Shown here one piece after another: positions 1 through 7,675 of a stretch of 23,545 nt of DNA. The stretch covers positions 1 to 23,545 of the forward strand of contig CAMWRK010000004.1 in the NCBI GenBank assembly GCA_947176655.1, read 5' to 3'. The notes beneath the pieces were generated by a model. That model did no database searches. It was not told where the DNA came from and saw nothing but the letters and a program-made list of their open reading frames with translations. The position numbers and the translations under genes were made by a program. Source of the DNA: an uncultured Prevotellaceae bacterium. GTDB taxonomy: Bacteria; Bacteroidota; Bacteroidia; Bacteroidales; Bacteroidaceae. Within the stretch, counting starts at the first letter, position 1; the number at the start of each line of letters is the position of its first letter.

Positions 1-90
1 AAACAACTGTATTACATTAACTTATCGGACAGAGATGATTACGCCTATTCGAACATGAGACGGCTTGGCAGCATTAATAAAATATATTAA
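1..90 (+). CDS. C-terminal fragment of unidentified protein
   Basis: Frame 1 is open from the window edge to a TAA at 88-90 and encodes a 29-residue tail ending NMRRLGSINKIY. The composition (aromatic, charged and turn residues) is protein-like, but I cannot name a family. The start lies outside the window. The stop is 16 bases before the deoC ATG, consistent with one operon and with deoC starting at 107 rather than at the in-frame TTG at 65. A 29-codon open frame occurs by chance roughly a quarter of the time, so this is a moderate call. Confidence 0.45.
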   Translation, partial: KQLYYINLSDRDDYAYSNMRRLGSINKIY

Positions 91-106
91 CAGCAATACA
101 AAAATA

Positions 107-994
107 ATGGAAGAAAACAAGTATGAAGCGATGTTGAGCCAATACGACACCGACATCAATGACGAGGAAATGGCACGAATTGCGACACGAATCATCGAAG
201 ACAAAGTGCCAGAAAACAACACCGTAGAAGTCAAGAAGTTCCTCATGGGTAGCGTGGAACTTACCTCTCTGAAGACAACAGACAGCGATGAAAGCGTGCT
301 GAAATTCACAGAACGGGTCAACCAGTTCGAAGATGCCTACCCCACCCTCCCGCACGTGGCAACGATATGCGTCTATCCGTGCTTTGCCGGGATTGTCAGT
401 CAGAGCCTGGAAATAGAGGGTGTGGAAGTGGCCTGCGTCAGCGGATCATTTCCAAGTTCACAGGCATTGATCGAGGTGAAGGTTGCCGAGACTGCACTCG
501 CCCTCAAAGACGGTGCCACGGAAATAGATATGGTCATGAGCGTAGGCAAATTCCTAAGCGGCGACTATGAAACAGTGTGTGACGAAATCAGTGAGCTGAA
601 AGCCGTGTGCGGAGAGCACAAACTGAAAGTGATATTGGAGACAGGACTCCTGCCCGATGCTTCTGCCATAAAAAAGGCAAGCCTTCTGGCCATGTATGCC
701 GGAGCTGACTATATCAAGACCAGCACCGGCAAAGAGAAGCCCGCGGCTACACCGGAGGCGGCCTACGTCATGTGCTGCGCCATAAAGGAATATTACGAGA
801 AGACAGGCATACGAATAGGCTTCAAACCCGCTGGCGGCCTGAACTCCGTACACGATGCTCTGGTGTACTACACCATAGTCAAGGAGGTTCTCGGCGAGGA
901 GTGGCTGACCAACCAGTACCTGCGCCTCGGCACCAGCCGTCTGGCCAACCTGCTGCTCAGCGAAGTGACCGGCGAGGAGGTCCGGTTCTTCTGA
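107..994 (+). CDS. deoC: Deoxyribose-phosphate aldolase
   Basis: The 295-residue product is a class I aldolase that splits 2-deoxyribose-5-phosphate into glyceraldehyde-3-phosphate and acetaldehyde during deoxynucleoside catabolism in the cytoplasm. It has the DeoC signatures: EIDMV with Asp141, YIKTSTGK with the Schiff-base lysine at Lys204, and FKPAGG with the second catalytic lysine at Lys240. It is longer than the 259-residue E. coli enzyme because of an N-terminal extension of about 40 residues, which I believe is usual in Bacteroidetes. The ATG at 107 is preferred over the upstream TTG at 65, because the upstream codons overlap a frame that stops at 90. No TAnnTTTG box was seen just upstream, so it is probably transcribed with the preceding gene. 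It ends at a strong terminator (1099-1142). Confidence 0.95.
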   Translation: MEENKYEAMLSQYDTDINDEEMARIATRIIEDKVPENNTVEVKKFLMGSVELTSLKTTDSDESVLKFTERVNQFEDAYPTLPHVATICVYPCFAGIVSQSLEIEGVEVACVSGSFPSSQALIEVKVAETALALKDGATEIDMVMSVGKFLSGDYETVCDEISELKAVCGEHKLKVILETGLLPDASAIKKASLLAMYAGADYIKTSTGKEKPAATPEAAYVMCCAIKEYYEKTGIRIGFKPAGGLNSVHDALVYYTIVKEVLGEEWLTNQYLRLGTSRLANLLLSEVTGEEVRFF

Positions 995-1098
995 CGGTCC
1001 CCCCACCCTACACCTCCAGTTTTCCCCTCTGAGAATCACAAAAACACGGGCATTTGTACACGAATCGGATTCCACGCGATTCTCACGGGGCAACATTC

Positions 1099-1142
1099 CG
1101 CCCCTAACAGGTGATGCTCAACTTGTTAGGGGCGATTTTTTT
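1099..1142 (+). terminator. Intrinsic terminator after deoC
   Basis: An 11-bp perfect stem (CGCCCCTAACA at 1099-1109 with TGTTAGGGGCG at 1124-1134) with a 14-base loop is followed by A and seven T residues (1136-1142). It lies 104 bases after the deoC stop and is oriented for plus-strand termination. Confidence 0.9.
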
Positions 1143-1741
1143 GTCCTTCGCAATTCGCGAAATAGAGAAAACTGACGGCATAATGCCTATACAGTCAACA
1201 TTTGGGAATAAAATACGTACAGACGGAAAAACGTCAGCACGTGGACACGCCCCCGTCCTCACGAGGAAAAGATTTTGTCACTGCTAAAATGTCAGGAGGC
1301 TTGACAAAGCATTGACAGACATCAGTCATTACTATTGGCAGAGCATGAAGAATACTATGGACAGAAAGGCCTCCTTGCCAAAGGTAATACTTCGTCGTCA
1401 TGTGGATAGATTCCGACCCAGTGGCAAAGTGGCGGAGATGGCACACTCATGTCCTGTTGACAAGATACCTCTATTGAAAAATTATTACACGTCAGCATTG
1501 TGACAGGCTGGATTTGGCCGACATCATCGGTAGAAAAGTCCAAGTGTGTGGGTGGAACAGAAAGAGGTATGTCGGAGCATGCAGGATTTAAACACGGAAG
1601 CTGACTCTATCTACCTGTATTATTCACACTTATCTCGCTGTATTGCAAAGCGTTACCACAGCACACAGGCATACTGTGCGGACACATAAATGCACCTCAT
1701 GCCATCCTGTATTTGGCATTTTACATACCCCCGCCAGAGAC

Positions 1742-1812
1742 ACCACGGTCTTCAGGTCGAAAGACCGTGGTCTTAACGCTTAAGCTCGGTGGTCTTAAGC
1801 GTTAAGACCACG
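1742..1812. repeat. Two overlapping perfect inverted repeats
   Basis: Arm pair one is ACCACGGTCTT (1742-1752) with AAGACCGTGGT (1761-1771), with an 8-base loop. Arm pair two is a 19-bp perfect repeat (1766-1784 with 1794-1812, core CTTAAGCGTTAAGACC) with a 9-base loop. The two pairs share bases 1766-1771, so the full stems cannot form together. Neither has a T tract. The function is unknown; it may be an RNA switch, the site of a DNA-binding protein, or a REP-like element. Confidence 0.75.
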
Positions 1813-1817
1813 ATGTC

Positions 1818-1881
1818 TGAACCGGGACATCACGAAAACACGCTCCGGACACCATGACGAGGCATGGAAGAGCCCGGTTCA
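1818..1881. repeat. Nested inverted repeats next to the 1742-1812 structure
   Basis: TGAACCGGG (1818-1826) is complementary to CCCGGTTCA (1873-1881), and the enclosed segment contains a small hairpin CCATG/CATGG (1852-1856 with 1863-1867). Together with the hairpins just upstream this makes about 140 bases of dense dyad symmetry, possibly a structured RNA. Confidence 0.5.
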
Positions 1882-1963
1882 CCCCCTTGTGGATGACCTA
1901 TTACATATAGGAAATATCCTGACGAAAATATCGGTCTGACGAGACACACCAAGAACAAGAGTC

Positions 1964-2947
1964 TCAGTTCTCACGCTTGGAAACAAAATCAAGATACTGC
2001 TGCATGGTACGGGCGACAGAGGCATCCTCTACCTCATCAAGCAGACCTGCCGCCATCTGGGACATGTCGGACATGGCCGCTTCGGCATACACTACCCCAC
2101 CCTCCTGACGGGTCAACTCTACCAGACGCATTATCTCCTCCGCCTTAGCCTCGCCTCTGCGCACCTTCATGGCCAGAGAAGCCGCCTCTTCGTTTCTGCG
2201 GGACGCGAATATCACAGGCAGGGTGAGCTTGCCCTCCTTCATGTCGTTGCCTACGGGCTTGCCCACGTCATGTGTATCGTCATAATCAAAGATGTCGTCC
2301 CTGAGTTGGAAACAAATACCAAGCAACATGCCGAAACGCTTCATAGTGTAGATGTAACCCTCGTTGTCACTCGCAAGCAAGGCACCGGCCTCGGCACATG
2401 CAGAAAAAAGCGAACCAGTTTTTTTGCGGACAATATCGTAGTATATACTCTCCTCTATCTCCTGACTGTCAACACTGGCAAGTTGTAGCAACTCTCCGTC
2501 GGCCAACATGTTACCAACACCTGAAATCAGTGACAGTACGCGCATGTCGCCGCTTGCCACGGCATGTTCTATGGCTTTTCCCAGAAAAAAATCGCCCACC
2601 AGAACGGCGGCCTTATTGCTAAGCAGACTATTTATGCTTTTTTGTCCGCGGCGACGATCACTCTCGTCCACAACATCGTCGTGTACCAGCGAGGCCGTAT
2701 GCAGCAGTTCCATGGCTATGGCAGCATGTATGACCCTGTCATCAGCCGCAGATGCCGCAGCGTTGCCTGCACCTTTGGCGGCAAGGATGACCAAAAGAGG
2801 GCGCATACGCTTGCCTGTACGCTTGGCCAGATGTTCCAAAGCAATGTCAAGAACAGGATTGTCGGACTTGAGTGTTTCACGGAACAATTCGTCGAAACGC
2901 TCCATGTCCGCCTCCACCGTTTGCCATATCTCTTTCAGTAAATCCAC
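1964..2947 (-). CDS. Polyprenyl diphosphate synthase (IspB-like)
   Basis: The 327-residue protein is a trans-isoprenyl diphosphate synthase that extends farnesyl- or geranylgeranyl-PP with isopentenyl-PP; in Bacteroidales the long-chain product usually feeds menaquinone. Both magnesium-binding aspartate motifs are present: DDVVD at 90-94 (first aspartate-rich motif, followed by ESDRRRG) and DDIFD at 217-221 (second). GKRMRP near residue 45 is the usual N-terminal substrate-binding element, and the length is typical. The chain length of the product cannot be read from the sequence. It is divergent from polA; a TAnnTTTG box on the minus strand (2974-2981) sits about 27 bases before the ATG at 2947. 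No clear terminator was seen after the stop. Confidence 0.92.
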   Translation of the reverse strand: MDLLKEIWQTVEADMERFDELFRETLKSDNPVLDIALEHLAKRTGKRMRPLLVILAAKGAGNAAASAADDRVIHAAIAMELLHTASLVHDDVVDESDRRRGQKSINSLLSNKAAVLVGDFFLGKAIEHAVASGDMRVLSLISGVGNMLADGELLQLASVDSQEIEESIYYDIVRKKTGSLFSACAEAGALLASDNEGYIYTMKRFGMLLGICFQLRDDIFDYDDTHDVGKPVGNDMKEGKLTLPVIFASRRNEEAASLAMKVRRGEAKAEEIMRLVELTRQEGGVVYAEAAMSDMSQMAAGLLDEVEDASVARTMQQYLDFVSKREN

Positions 2948-2973
2948 CTTATTTTTGTCAGACGTTTGATATG

Positions 2974-2981
2974 CAAATTTA
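2974..2981 (-). promoter_or_regulatory. -7 box of polyprenyl synthase promoter
   Basis: Minus-strand TAAATTTG matches the Bacteroidetes primary sigma factor -7 consensus TAnnTTTG. It predicts a leader of roughly 20 bases before the ATG at 2947. No good TTTG -33 element was found at the expected distance. Confidence 0.6.
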
Positions 2982-3015
2982 CATAAAAAGGCCGAATAAT
3001 ATCACTAATTTTCAT

Positions 3016-3023
3016 TATTTTTG
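3016..3023 (+). promoter_or_regulatory. -7 box of polA promoter
   Basis: TATTTTTG matches TAnnTTTG and lies 22 bases before the polA ATG at 3046. The -33 element is not recognisable. It shares the 98-base divergent region with the polyprenyl synthase promoter. Confidence 0.5.
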
Positions 3024-3045
3024 TATTCAAATACCGCAATAAAAT

Positions 3046-5589
3046 ATGAAACTATTTCTGCTGGATGCCTATGCCCTGATATACCGGGCATATTATGCTT
3101 TCATCAAAAATCCGCGCTACAACTCCAAGGGTGAGAACACCAGTGCCATACTGGGATTCGTGAATACGCTGGAGGAGGTCATGCGAAACATGCAGCCCAC
3201 ACACATAGGCGTAGCCTTCGACCCCAAGGGCGGAACCTTCCGGCACGAGGCCTACCCAGAGTACAAAGCACAGCGCGAGGAGACACCTGAGGCCATACGT
3301 TTTGCCGTGCCGGTGATAAAGGAGATACTGGAGGCTTACCGCATTCCCGTGCTGGAAGTTGCCGGATATGAGGCCGATGATGTCATCGGCACACTGGCAC
3401 ACCAGGCCGACGCCATGGGAATAGAGACCTATATGATGACACCCGACAAGGACTACGGACAATTAGTGACACCCAACGTCAGCATATACCGCCCGCCTGT
3501 AGGCAAAAGCGAGGTTCTGATAATGGGACCGAAGGAGATATGCGCCAAATGGGGCATAGAATCACCACGGCAGGTGATAGACATTCTCGGCCTGATGGGC
3601 GACGCAAGTGACAATATTCCCGGATGTCCGGGAGTGGGTGAGAAGACGGCCTGCACTCTGATACAGCAATGGGGAAGCATAGAGAATCTGTTGAAAAATA
3701 CCGACAAGCTCAAAGGTGCCATACAGAAAAAAGTGACGGACAACGCCGAACAGATAAGGCAAAGCCATTGGCTGGCTACCATAGTGACAGATGCGCCCGT
3801 AACACTGGACATCAAATCTCTGGAAATAAGCCAGCCGGACACCGACAGCCTGCAAAGGATATACGAACGTCTGGAGTTCCGCCAGCTACTAAAAAAGCGG
3901 CATGAAGGAGCGACGGAAAATGCAGCTGCCAGTGCCGTAAGCACGACAAAAAAAACACGACAGCCGACAAAGAACAACGACGGCAGCATACAGGGCGACC
4001 TCTTCGCTCAGGCAGGATTTACCTCAGAAAAAGCCCAGGACAACAGTGTACCAGAGACCGGGCTATTCGGCTTCGTACAAGCCCCCTGCGTCGACGAGGA
4101 ACCACCCTTTGTGACGGACGGCGATACCGTAGTGGGACACAATCTGAAGGCACACTGGAAAGAACTTACACTACAGTACCCGGAACTGACCTACGACACA
4201 GGAGGAGAGAAGAGTGGCAGAAAACTGTTCGACACCGAGATTGCCCATTACCTGCTGCATCCGGAAATGCGTCACGGACTGGACTACCTGAAAGAGGCAT
4301 ACGGGTGCACCACGCTACTGGAACTGAGGCAACTGTTTGAGAAAGAACTGCACGAGACGGGACTGTGGAACATATTCCGCGACATAGAGATGCCGTTGCT
4401 GTCCGTCCTGGCCAGAATGGAGAAGAACGGCGTGCGCATAGACGAACAGGGACTTGCCGAGACAAGCCGGCAATACACTATGGAGATGCAGCGCCTGGAG
4501 GAGGAAATATACGGACTGGCAGGGCAGCGGTTCAACATAGCCTCGCCGCGCCAGGTAGGAGAGATTCTCTTCGACGTGCTGCACCTCGACGCCAAGGCCA
4601 AGAAAACCAAGACAGGCCAGTACGTTACCGGTGAGGAAGTGCTGGAGGGACTGCGCGGCAGACACGAGATAGTGGGCAAGATACTGGAGCACCGCGGACT
4701 GAAAAAACTCCTCGGCACATATATCGACGCCCTGCCACGGCTGGTGAACCCCTCCACCGGACACATACATACAACATTCAACCAGACTGTCACCACCACA
4801 GGACGTCTGTCCTCCTCAAATCCCAACCTGCAGAACATCCCCGTACGCGACACCATGGGCAAGGACGTGCGCAGGGCGTTCATCCCCGACGAGGGGCAGC
4901 TCTTCTTCTCAGCCGACTACAGCCAGATAGAACTGCGCATCATGGCACACCTCAGCGGCGACGAGAATCTTGTTCATGCCTTCATCTGCGGAGAAGATAT
5001 CCACGCCGCCACGGCAGCCAAAATATTCCATAAGGACATAAGCGAAGTGACTGCCGATGAACGACGCAAGGCCAAGACGGCCAACTTCGGTATAATATAC
5101 GGCATCAGCGCCTTCGGACTGGCCGAACGTCTCGGGTGTTCCAGAAGCGAGGCCAAAGAGCTGATAGAAGGCTATTTCCAGACCTATCCGGGAGTGAAAC
5201 AGTACATGGAACAGAGCATATTCAAGGCACGCGGACAGGGCTTCACGGAGACCATCTTCCACCGCCGCTGTCCCCTGCCCGACATAAACAGCCACAATGC
5301 CGTAGTGCGCGGATATGCGGAGCGCAACGCCATAAACTCGCCCATACAGGGCAGTGCAGCCGACATCATGAAAATAGCCATGATACGCGTCGATGCCCGC
5401 ATGCGGCGCGAGGGAATGCGCAGCCGCATGATATTGCAGGTGCATGACGAACTGAACTTCAGCGTGCTGCCTGAGGAGCGCGAGCAGATGCAACGGCTGG
5501 TCATCGAGGAGATGCAGAACGCCGTCAGCCTTACCGTCCCCCTGACAGCCGATGCAGGGTGGGGGAGCAACTGGCTGGAAGCGCACTGA
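3046..5589 (+). CDS. polA: DNA polymerase I
   Basis: This is the repair and Okazaki-fragment polymerase, 847 residues. Residues 1-290 form the 5' nuclease domain, with metal-binding acids in GYEADDVIG (107-115) and GDASDNIPG (185-193). A low-complexity linker follows (about 285-345). Residues 440-847 form the polymerase domain, with motif A DYSQIELR (624-631), motif B RRKAKTANFGIIYG (673-686, Phe681 at the sugar-selecting position) and motif C QVHDEL (798-803). The 3'-5' exonuclease region between them is only about 95 residues (345-440), against about 190 in E. coli. No Exo I DxE motif is visible, Exo II reads NLKAHWKEL with His where Asp is expected, and the Exo III aspartate is absent. Proofreading is therefore predicted to be lost. 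There is no obvious terminator in the 109 bases downstream. Confidence 0.97.
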   Translation: MKLFLLDAYALIYRAYYAFIKNPRYNSKGENTSAILGFVNTLEEVMRNMQPTHIGVAFDPKGGTFRHEAYPEYKAQREETPEAIRFAVPVIKEILEAYRIPVLEVAGYEADDVIGTLAHQADAMGIETYMMTPDKDYGQLVTPNVSIYRPPVGKSEVLIMGPKEICAKWGIESPRQVIDILGLMGDASDNIPGCPGVGEKTACTLIQQWGSIENLLKNTDKLKGAIQKKVTDNAEQIRQSHWLATIVTDAPVTLDIKSLEISQPDTDSLQRIYERLEFRQLLKKRHEGATENAAASAVSTTKKTRQPTKNNDGSIQGDLFAQAGFTSEKAQDNSVPETGLFGFVQAPCVDEEPPFVTDGDTVVGHNLKAHWKELTLQYPELTYDTGGEKSGRKLFDTEIAHYLLHPEMRHGLDYLKEAYGCTTLLELRQLFEKELHETGLWNIFRDIEMPLLSVLARMEKNGVRIDEQGLAETSRQYTMEMQRLEEEIYGLAGQRFNIASPRQVGEILFDVLHLDAKAKKTKTGQYVTGEEVLEGLRGRHEIVGKILEHRGLKKLLGTYIDALPRLVNPSTGHIHTTFNQTVTTTGRLSSSNPNLQNIPVRDTMGKDVRRAFIPDEGQLFFSADYSQIELRIMAHLSGDENLVHAFICGEDIHAATAAKIFHKDISEVTADERRKAKTANFGIIYGISAFGLAERLGCSRSEAKELIEGYFQTYPGVKQYMEQSIFKARGQGFTETIFHRRCPLPDINSHNAVVRGYAERNAINSPIQGSAADIMKIAMIRVDARMRREGMRSRMILQVHDELNFSVLPEEREQMQRLVIEEMQNAVSLTVPLTADAGWGSNWLEAH

Positions 5590-5626
5590 TACGGCTGAAA
5601 CGCAACGTAAAGACACACAGCAATGC

Positions 5627-5642
5627 ATTAAATAATGTGAAT
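5627..5642 (+). promoter_or_regulatory. 16-base upstream element, copy 1
   Basis: ATTAAATAATGTGAAT occurs here and, identically, at 8693-8708. In both places it lies upstream of a promoter whose -7 region reads CGTACnTTTG. It could be a binding site for a shared regulator; this is inference from position and identity only. Confidence 0.35.
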
Positions 5643-5645
5643 CCC

Positions 5646-5676
5646 TTGTTCCTTCGGCCTCTAATTCGTACCTTTG
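5646..5676 (+). promoter_or_regulatory. Promoter of the small exported-protein gene
   Basis: TTG at 5646-5648 and TACCTTTG at 5669-5676 are separated by 20 bases. This fits the Bacteroidetes pattern TTTG-N19-21-TAnnTTTG. The ATG follows at 5699, giving a short leader. Confidence 0.7.
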
Positions 5677-5698
5677 ACGGCGATATACGGCTTACACA

Positions 5699-6166
5699 AT
5701 GAGGAAATTACCTTTCATCGCCATATTGACACTGCTCCTGCAGGCACCGGTTCCGCAATCCGCAGCTGGGACAACCTTTCATGCCGTACTACAGGAAGAC
5801 AGAAAGGACAGCACACGTACTGCGCTTGACACAGCCGTGGTCGTCAACGACACATTGCAGGAAATCACGGTGAAAGCAAAAAAGGAACTGCCCGTAGCCG
5901 ATGCCATAGGCAAATCCTTGGGCAACGCCCCAAAACAGCCTCGCTCAAAGGGCATCTCGGATATTATCGGAGCCAAAGCAAATGACTACATAATGCACCC
6001 GTTCGCATGGAAGGAGAGGCGCAAGGAGAAAAACAAGAAACGAACGCAGCAGGCCATAAAGAAACTGGAGGCCGTCAAATCATACGAAGACGAACTGACG
6101 GATGCCATCAACCGCCAGCTGCGTGAAGACTCCATTGCCGCAGCACAGAAGAAAAAGGCTCAGTAG
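5699..6166 (+). CDS. Small exported protein of unknown function
   Basis: The 155-residue product has an N-terminal signal peptide: Arg-Lys at 2-3, a hydrophobic core FIAILTLLLQ and a likely cleavage after SAA near residue 23. The mature N-terminal part is polar and contains DTLQEITVKAKKE (about 51-63), which resembles the TonB-box-like LxEVVVTA stretch of Bacteroidetes outer-membrane receptors. However, no plug or beta-barrel follows. The C-terminal half is strongly basic and probably helical (KERRKEKNKKRTQQAIKK), ending in a Lys-rich tail. I do not recognise a named family. It probably acts in the periplasm or at the outer membrane. It has its own promoter at 5646-5676 and lies between polA and an AT-rich AAA gene in the opposite orientation. 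Confidence 0.75.
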   Translation: MRKLPFIAILTLLLQAPVPQSAAGTTFHAVLQEDRKDSTRTALDTAVVVNDTLQEITVKAKKELPVADAIGKSLGNAPKQPRSKGISDIIGAKANDYIMHPFAWKERRKEKNKKRTQQAIKKLEAVKSYEDELTDAINRQLREDSIAAAQKKKAQ

Positions 6167-6221
6167 CAACTAAATACTTATACGCTGACATAGTTGTATT
6201 GCCTTTGATTTAGTTTCATAA

Positions 6222-7496
6222 CTAATTTTTCAAACATCCAATAGGCACGACATAGACTCCATCTGTTCGTTTGTAGGCCAAATCGCCAACGCCTGTCAGC
6301 ACCATACAAAAAGCTGGGGCTTTCATTCGGGACGTATCTATGATAGAAGAAAGTGCAATTAATGTTTTTGCACCTTCTTCTATCAACTTTTCTCCTCCCA
6401 ATTTTATTTCAATAAGGCCATACGAACCATTGCGCAAATGTACTACCGCATCGCATTCCAAACCGTTCTTGTCTCTATAATGATAAACAGAACCATCTAA
6501 GGCATCAGCATAGACCCTAAGATCTCGAATACACATTGTTTCAAAGAATAGCCCAAATGTATTCAAATCGTTAACCAAATCATTAGGACCTATACCAAGG
6601 GCAGCCACACCAACTGAAGGGTCAACATAGTATCTTGTATCCGATGTACGGACAGCGGTTTTGCTCCTCAGGTTGGGATTCCATGCCGGCATGTCCTCTA
6701 TAACAAATATTTTCCGCAAAGCAGTAAGGTATGAATCTATCGTTTCATCACTTACATCTTCTGGCTCATTTGTTGATATGTCAGCAAGGATTGTCGCGAT
6801 ACTTGCCTGAGAGCCTTGATGTCTGGCATAAGAACGCATAATCCTCTTTGCTCGTTCTGCATCACGTCTTATATTATCAACTCGTGATATGTCGCTATTC
6901 GTAATAGCCTTATAATATTCTATTGCTTGCAGCAGTGCAGCCTTTTCTGTTTTCTTTTGTAAAGCCCTTGGCCATCCTCCACGACAAACAATAAATGCCA
7001 GCATCGGTAATGTAAGTTTATTCAAGGCCCCTATTTTATCCGGCATGAGAAATAAATCCGATAGACTTATCTCACCAGTAGAGTCTCCGGATTCCCATAA
7101 ACTCATAGGGCGCATAGTAAGCCATCCATATCTTCCAGTACCTGTATGATGAATATCTTTGGCATCAGCAGGCACAGCAGAACCCGTAAGCATAAATTGT
7201 CCATCCTCGTCTCTATGGTCTACCTCAAATCGGATGGCATCCCAAAATTGAGGAACTTCCTGCCATTCATCAATCAAACGAGGCGTTTCCCCCTCAAGCA
7301 AAAAGCTGATATTTGTCTGCGCCATCTGTTTGTATTGCTGCTGCTTGGTCGGGTCATCAATATAAATAACGCTTTTAGCCTGATGCTCTGCTGTAGTTGT
7401 TTTGCCACAAGCCTTGGGACCTTCTATCAGGACAGCACCCATTGCCTCCAATTTGTCACGTAGCAGTTGATCCGCTATTCGAACTTTATATTCCAT
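6222..7496 (-). CDS. AAA family ATPase with DUF4143 domain
   Basis: The 424-residue protein belongs to the common prokaryotic AAA_14/DUF4143 family, whose role is poorly known. Residues 1-130 hold the ATPase: Walker A GPKACGKT (26-33), Walker B LIDEW (74-78) and a sensor-like LTGSA (103-107). The C-terminal DUF4143 part includes LECDAVV (346-352) and LIEIKLGG (361-368). This E-D-ExK arrangement resembles a PD-(D/E)xK nuclease fold, but activity is not shown for the family. The ATG at 7496 is chosen over a GTG at 7514, because the GTG overlaps the -7 box at 7514-7521. The gene is visibly AT-richer (about 40% GC in a sampled stretch) than its neighbours (55-60%), which suggests transfer. Three 23-nt-period repeats lie about 40 bases upstream of the promoter. 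Confidence 0.88.
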   Translation of the reverse strand: MEYKVRIADQLLRDKLEAMGAVLIEGPKACGKTTTAEHQAKSVIYIDDPTKQQQYKQMAQTNISFLLEGETPRLIDEWQEVPQFWDAIRFEVDHRDEDGQFMLTGSAVPADAKDIHHTGTGRYGWLTMRPMSLWESGDSTGEISLSDLFLMPDKIGALNKLTLPMLAFIVCRGGWPRALQKKTEKAALLQAIEYYKAITNSDISRVDNIRRDAERAKRIMRSYARHQGSQASIATILADISTNEPEDVSDETIDSYLTALRKIFVIEDMPAWNPNLRSKTAVRTSDTRYYVDPSVGVAALGIGPNDLVNDLNTFGLFFETMCIRDLRVYADALDGSVYHYRDKNGLECDAVVHLRNGSYGLIEIKLGGEKLIEEGAKTLIALSSIIDTSRMKAPAFCMVLTGVGDLAYKRTDGVYVVPIGCLKN

Positions 7497-7513
7497 AGAA
7501 TTATATTTTGACA

Positions 7514-7521
7514 CAAAAGTA
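7514..7521 (-). promoter_or_regulatory. -7 box of the AAA/DUF4143 gene
   Basis: Minus-strand TACTTTTG fits TAnnTTTG and lies 17 bases before the ATG at 7496, so the leader would be very short. It overlaps the alternative GTG start at 7514 and argues against it. Confidence 0.55.
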
Positions 7522-7559
7522 ATACATTTCCCTGTAATTCAAGCTATTTCCGAAGAGTA

Positions 7560-7620
7560 TTTGGAAATTTGGCGGAATTACGTTTGGAAATTTGGCGCAT
7601 ATTCATTTGGAAATTTGGCA
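7560..7620. repeat. Three direct repeats with a 23-nt period
   Basis: TTTGGAAATTTGGCG occurs at 7560-7574 and 7583-7597, with a third copy at 7606-7620 ending in A instead of G. Unit spacing is exactly 23 bases with 8-base variable spacers. Each unit itself holds two TTTGG half-sites 8 bases apart, giving six half-sites. The array sits upstream of the AAA/DUF4143 promoter (minus strand) and downstream of cysK. The layout looks like an iteron or operator array for a DNA-binding protein, not a CRISPR array, since the spacers are only 8 bases. Confidence 0.85.
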
Positions 7621-7675
7621 GAATGCTTTTATAATAGCGTGAGATACTATGTTAAAATAGATATCCGATATTACG

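Larger units (their letters stand above)
1143..1963. other. 820-base intergenic region without a convincing gene
   Basis: This stretch lies between the deoC terminator and the 3' end of the polyprenyl synthase gene. Open frames of 60-70 codons exist on both strands (for example 1312-1503 plus and 1234-1446 minus), but they overlap each other, lack family resemblance and have no convincing start context. A lone TAnnTTTG match on the minus strand at 1379-1386 leads to no plausible gene. I see no tRNA or insertion-sequence remnant. The only clear structure is the cluster of inverted repeats at 1742-1881, listed separately. Confidence 0.6.

Noticed and set aside
1379..1386. Minus-strand TACCTTTG as a promoter
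   Set aside because: No -33 element and no plausible gene downstream; about eleven such matches are expected by chance in the window over both strands.
1312..1503. 63-codon plus-strand open frame in the deoC/polyprenyl synthase gap
   Set aside because: No promoter box or recognisable family, overlapped by minus-strand frames of equal size, composition not convincing.
1941..1971. Small hairpins GAGAC/GTCTC and AGAAC/GTTCT at the 3' end of the polyprenyl synthase gene
   Set aside because: Five-bp, overlapping stems without a T tract; too weak to call a terminator.
6168..6215. AACTAAAT/ATTTAGTT inverted repeat between the exported-protein and AAA genes as a terminator
   Set aside because: Only 8 AT-rich base pairs, a 32-base loop and no T tract; likely chance.
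7560..7620. Short CRISPR array
   Set aside because: Only three 15-base repeats with 8-base spacers and no cas genes; the geometry fits an iteron or operator array.
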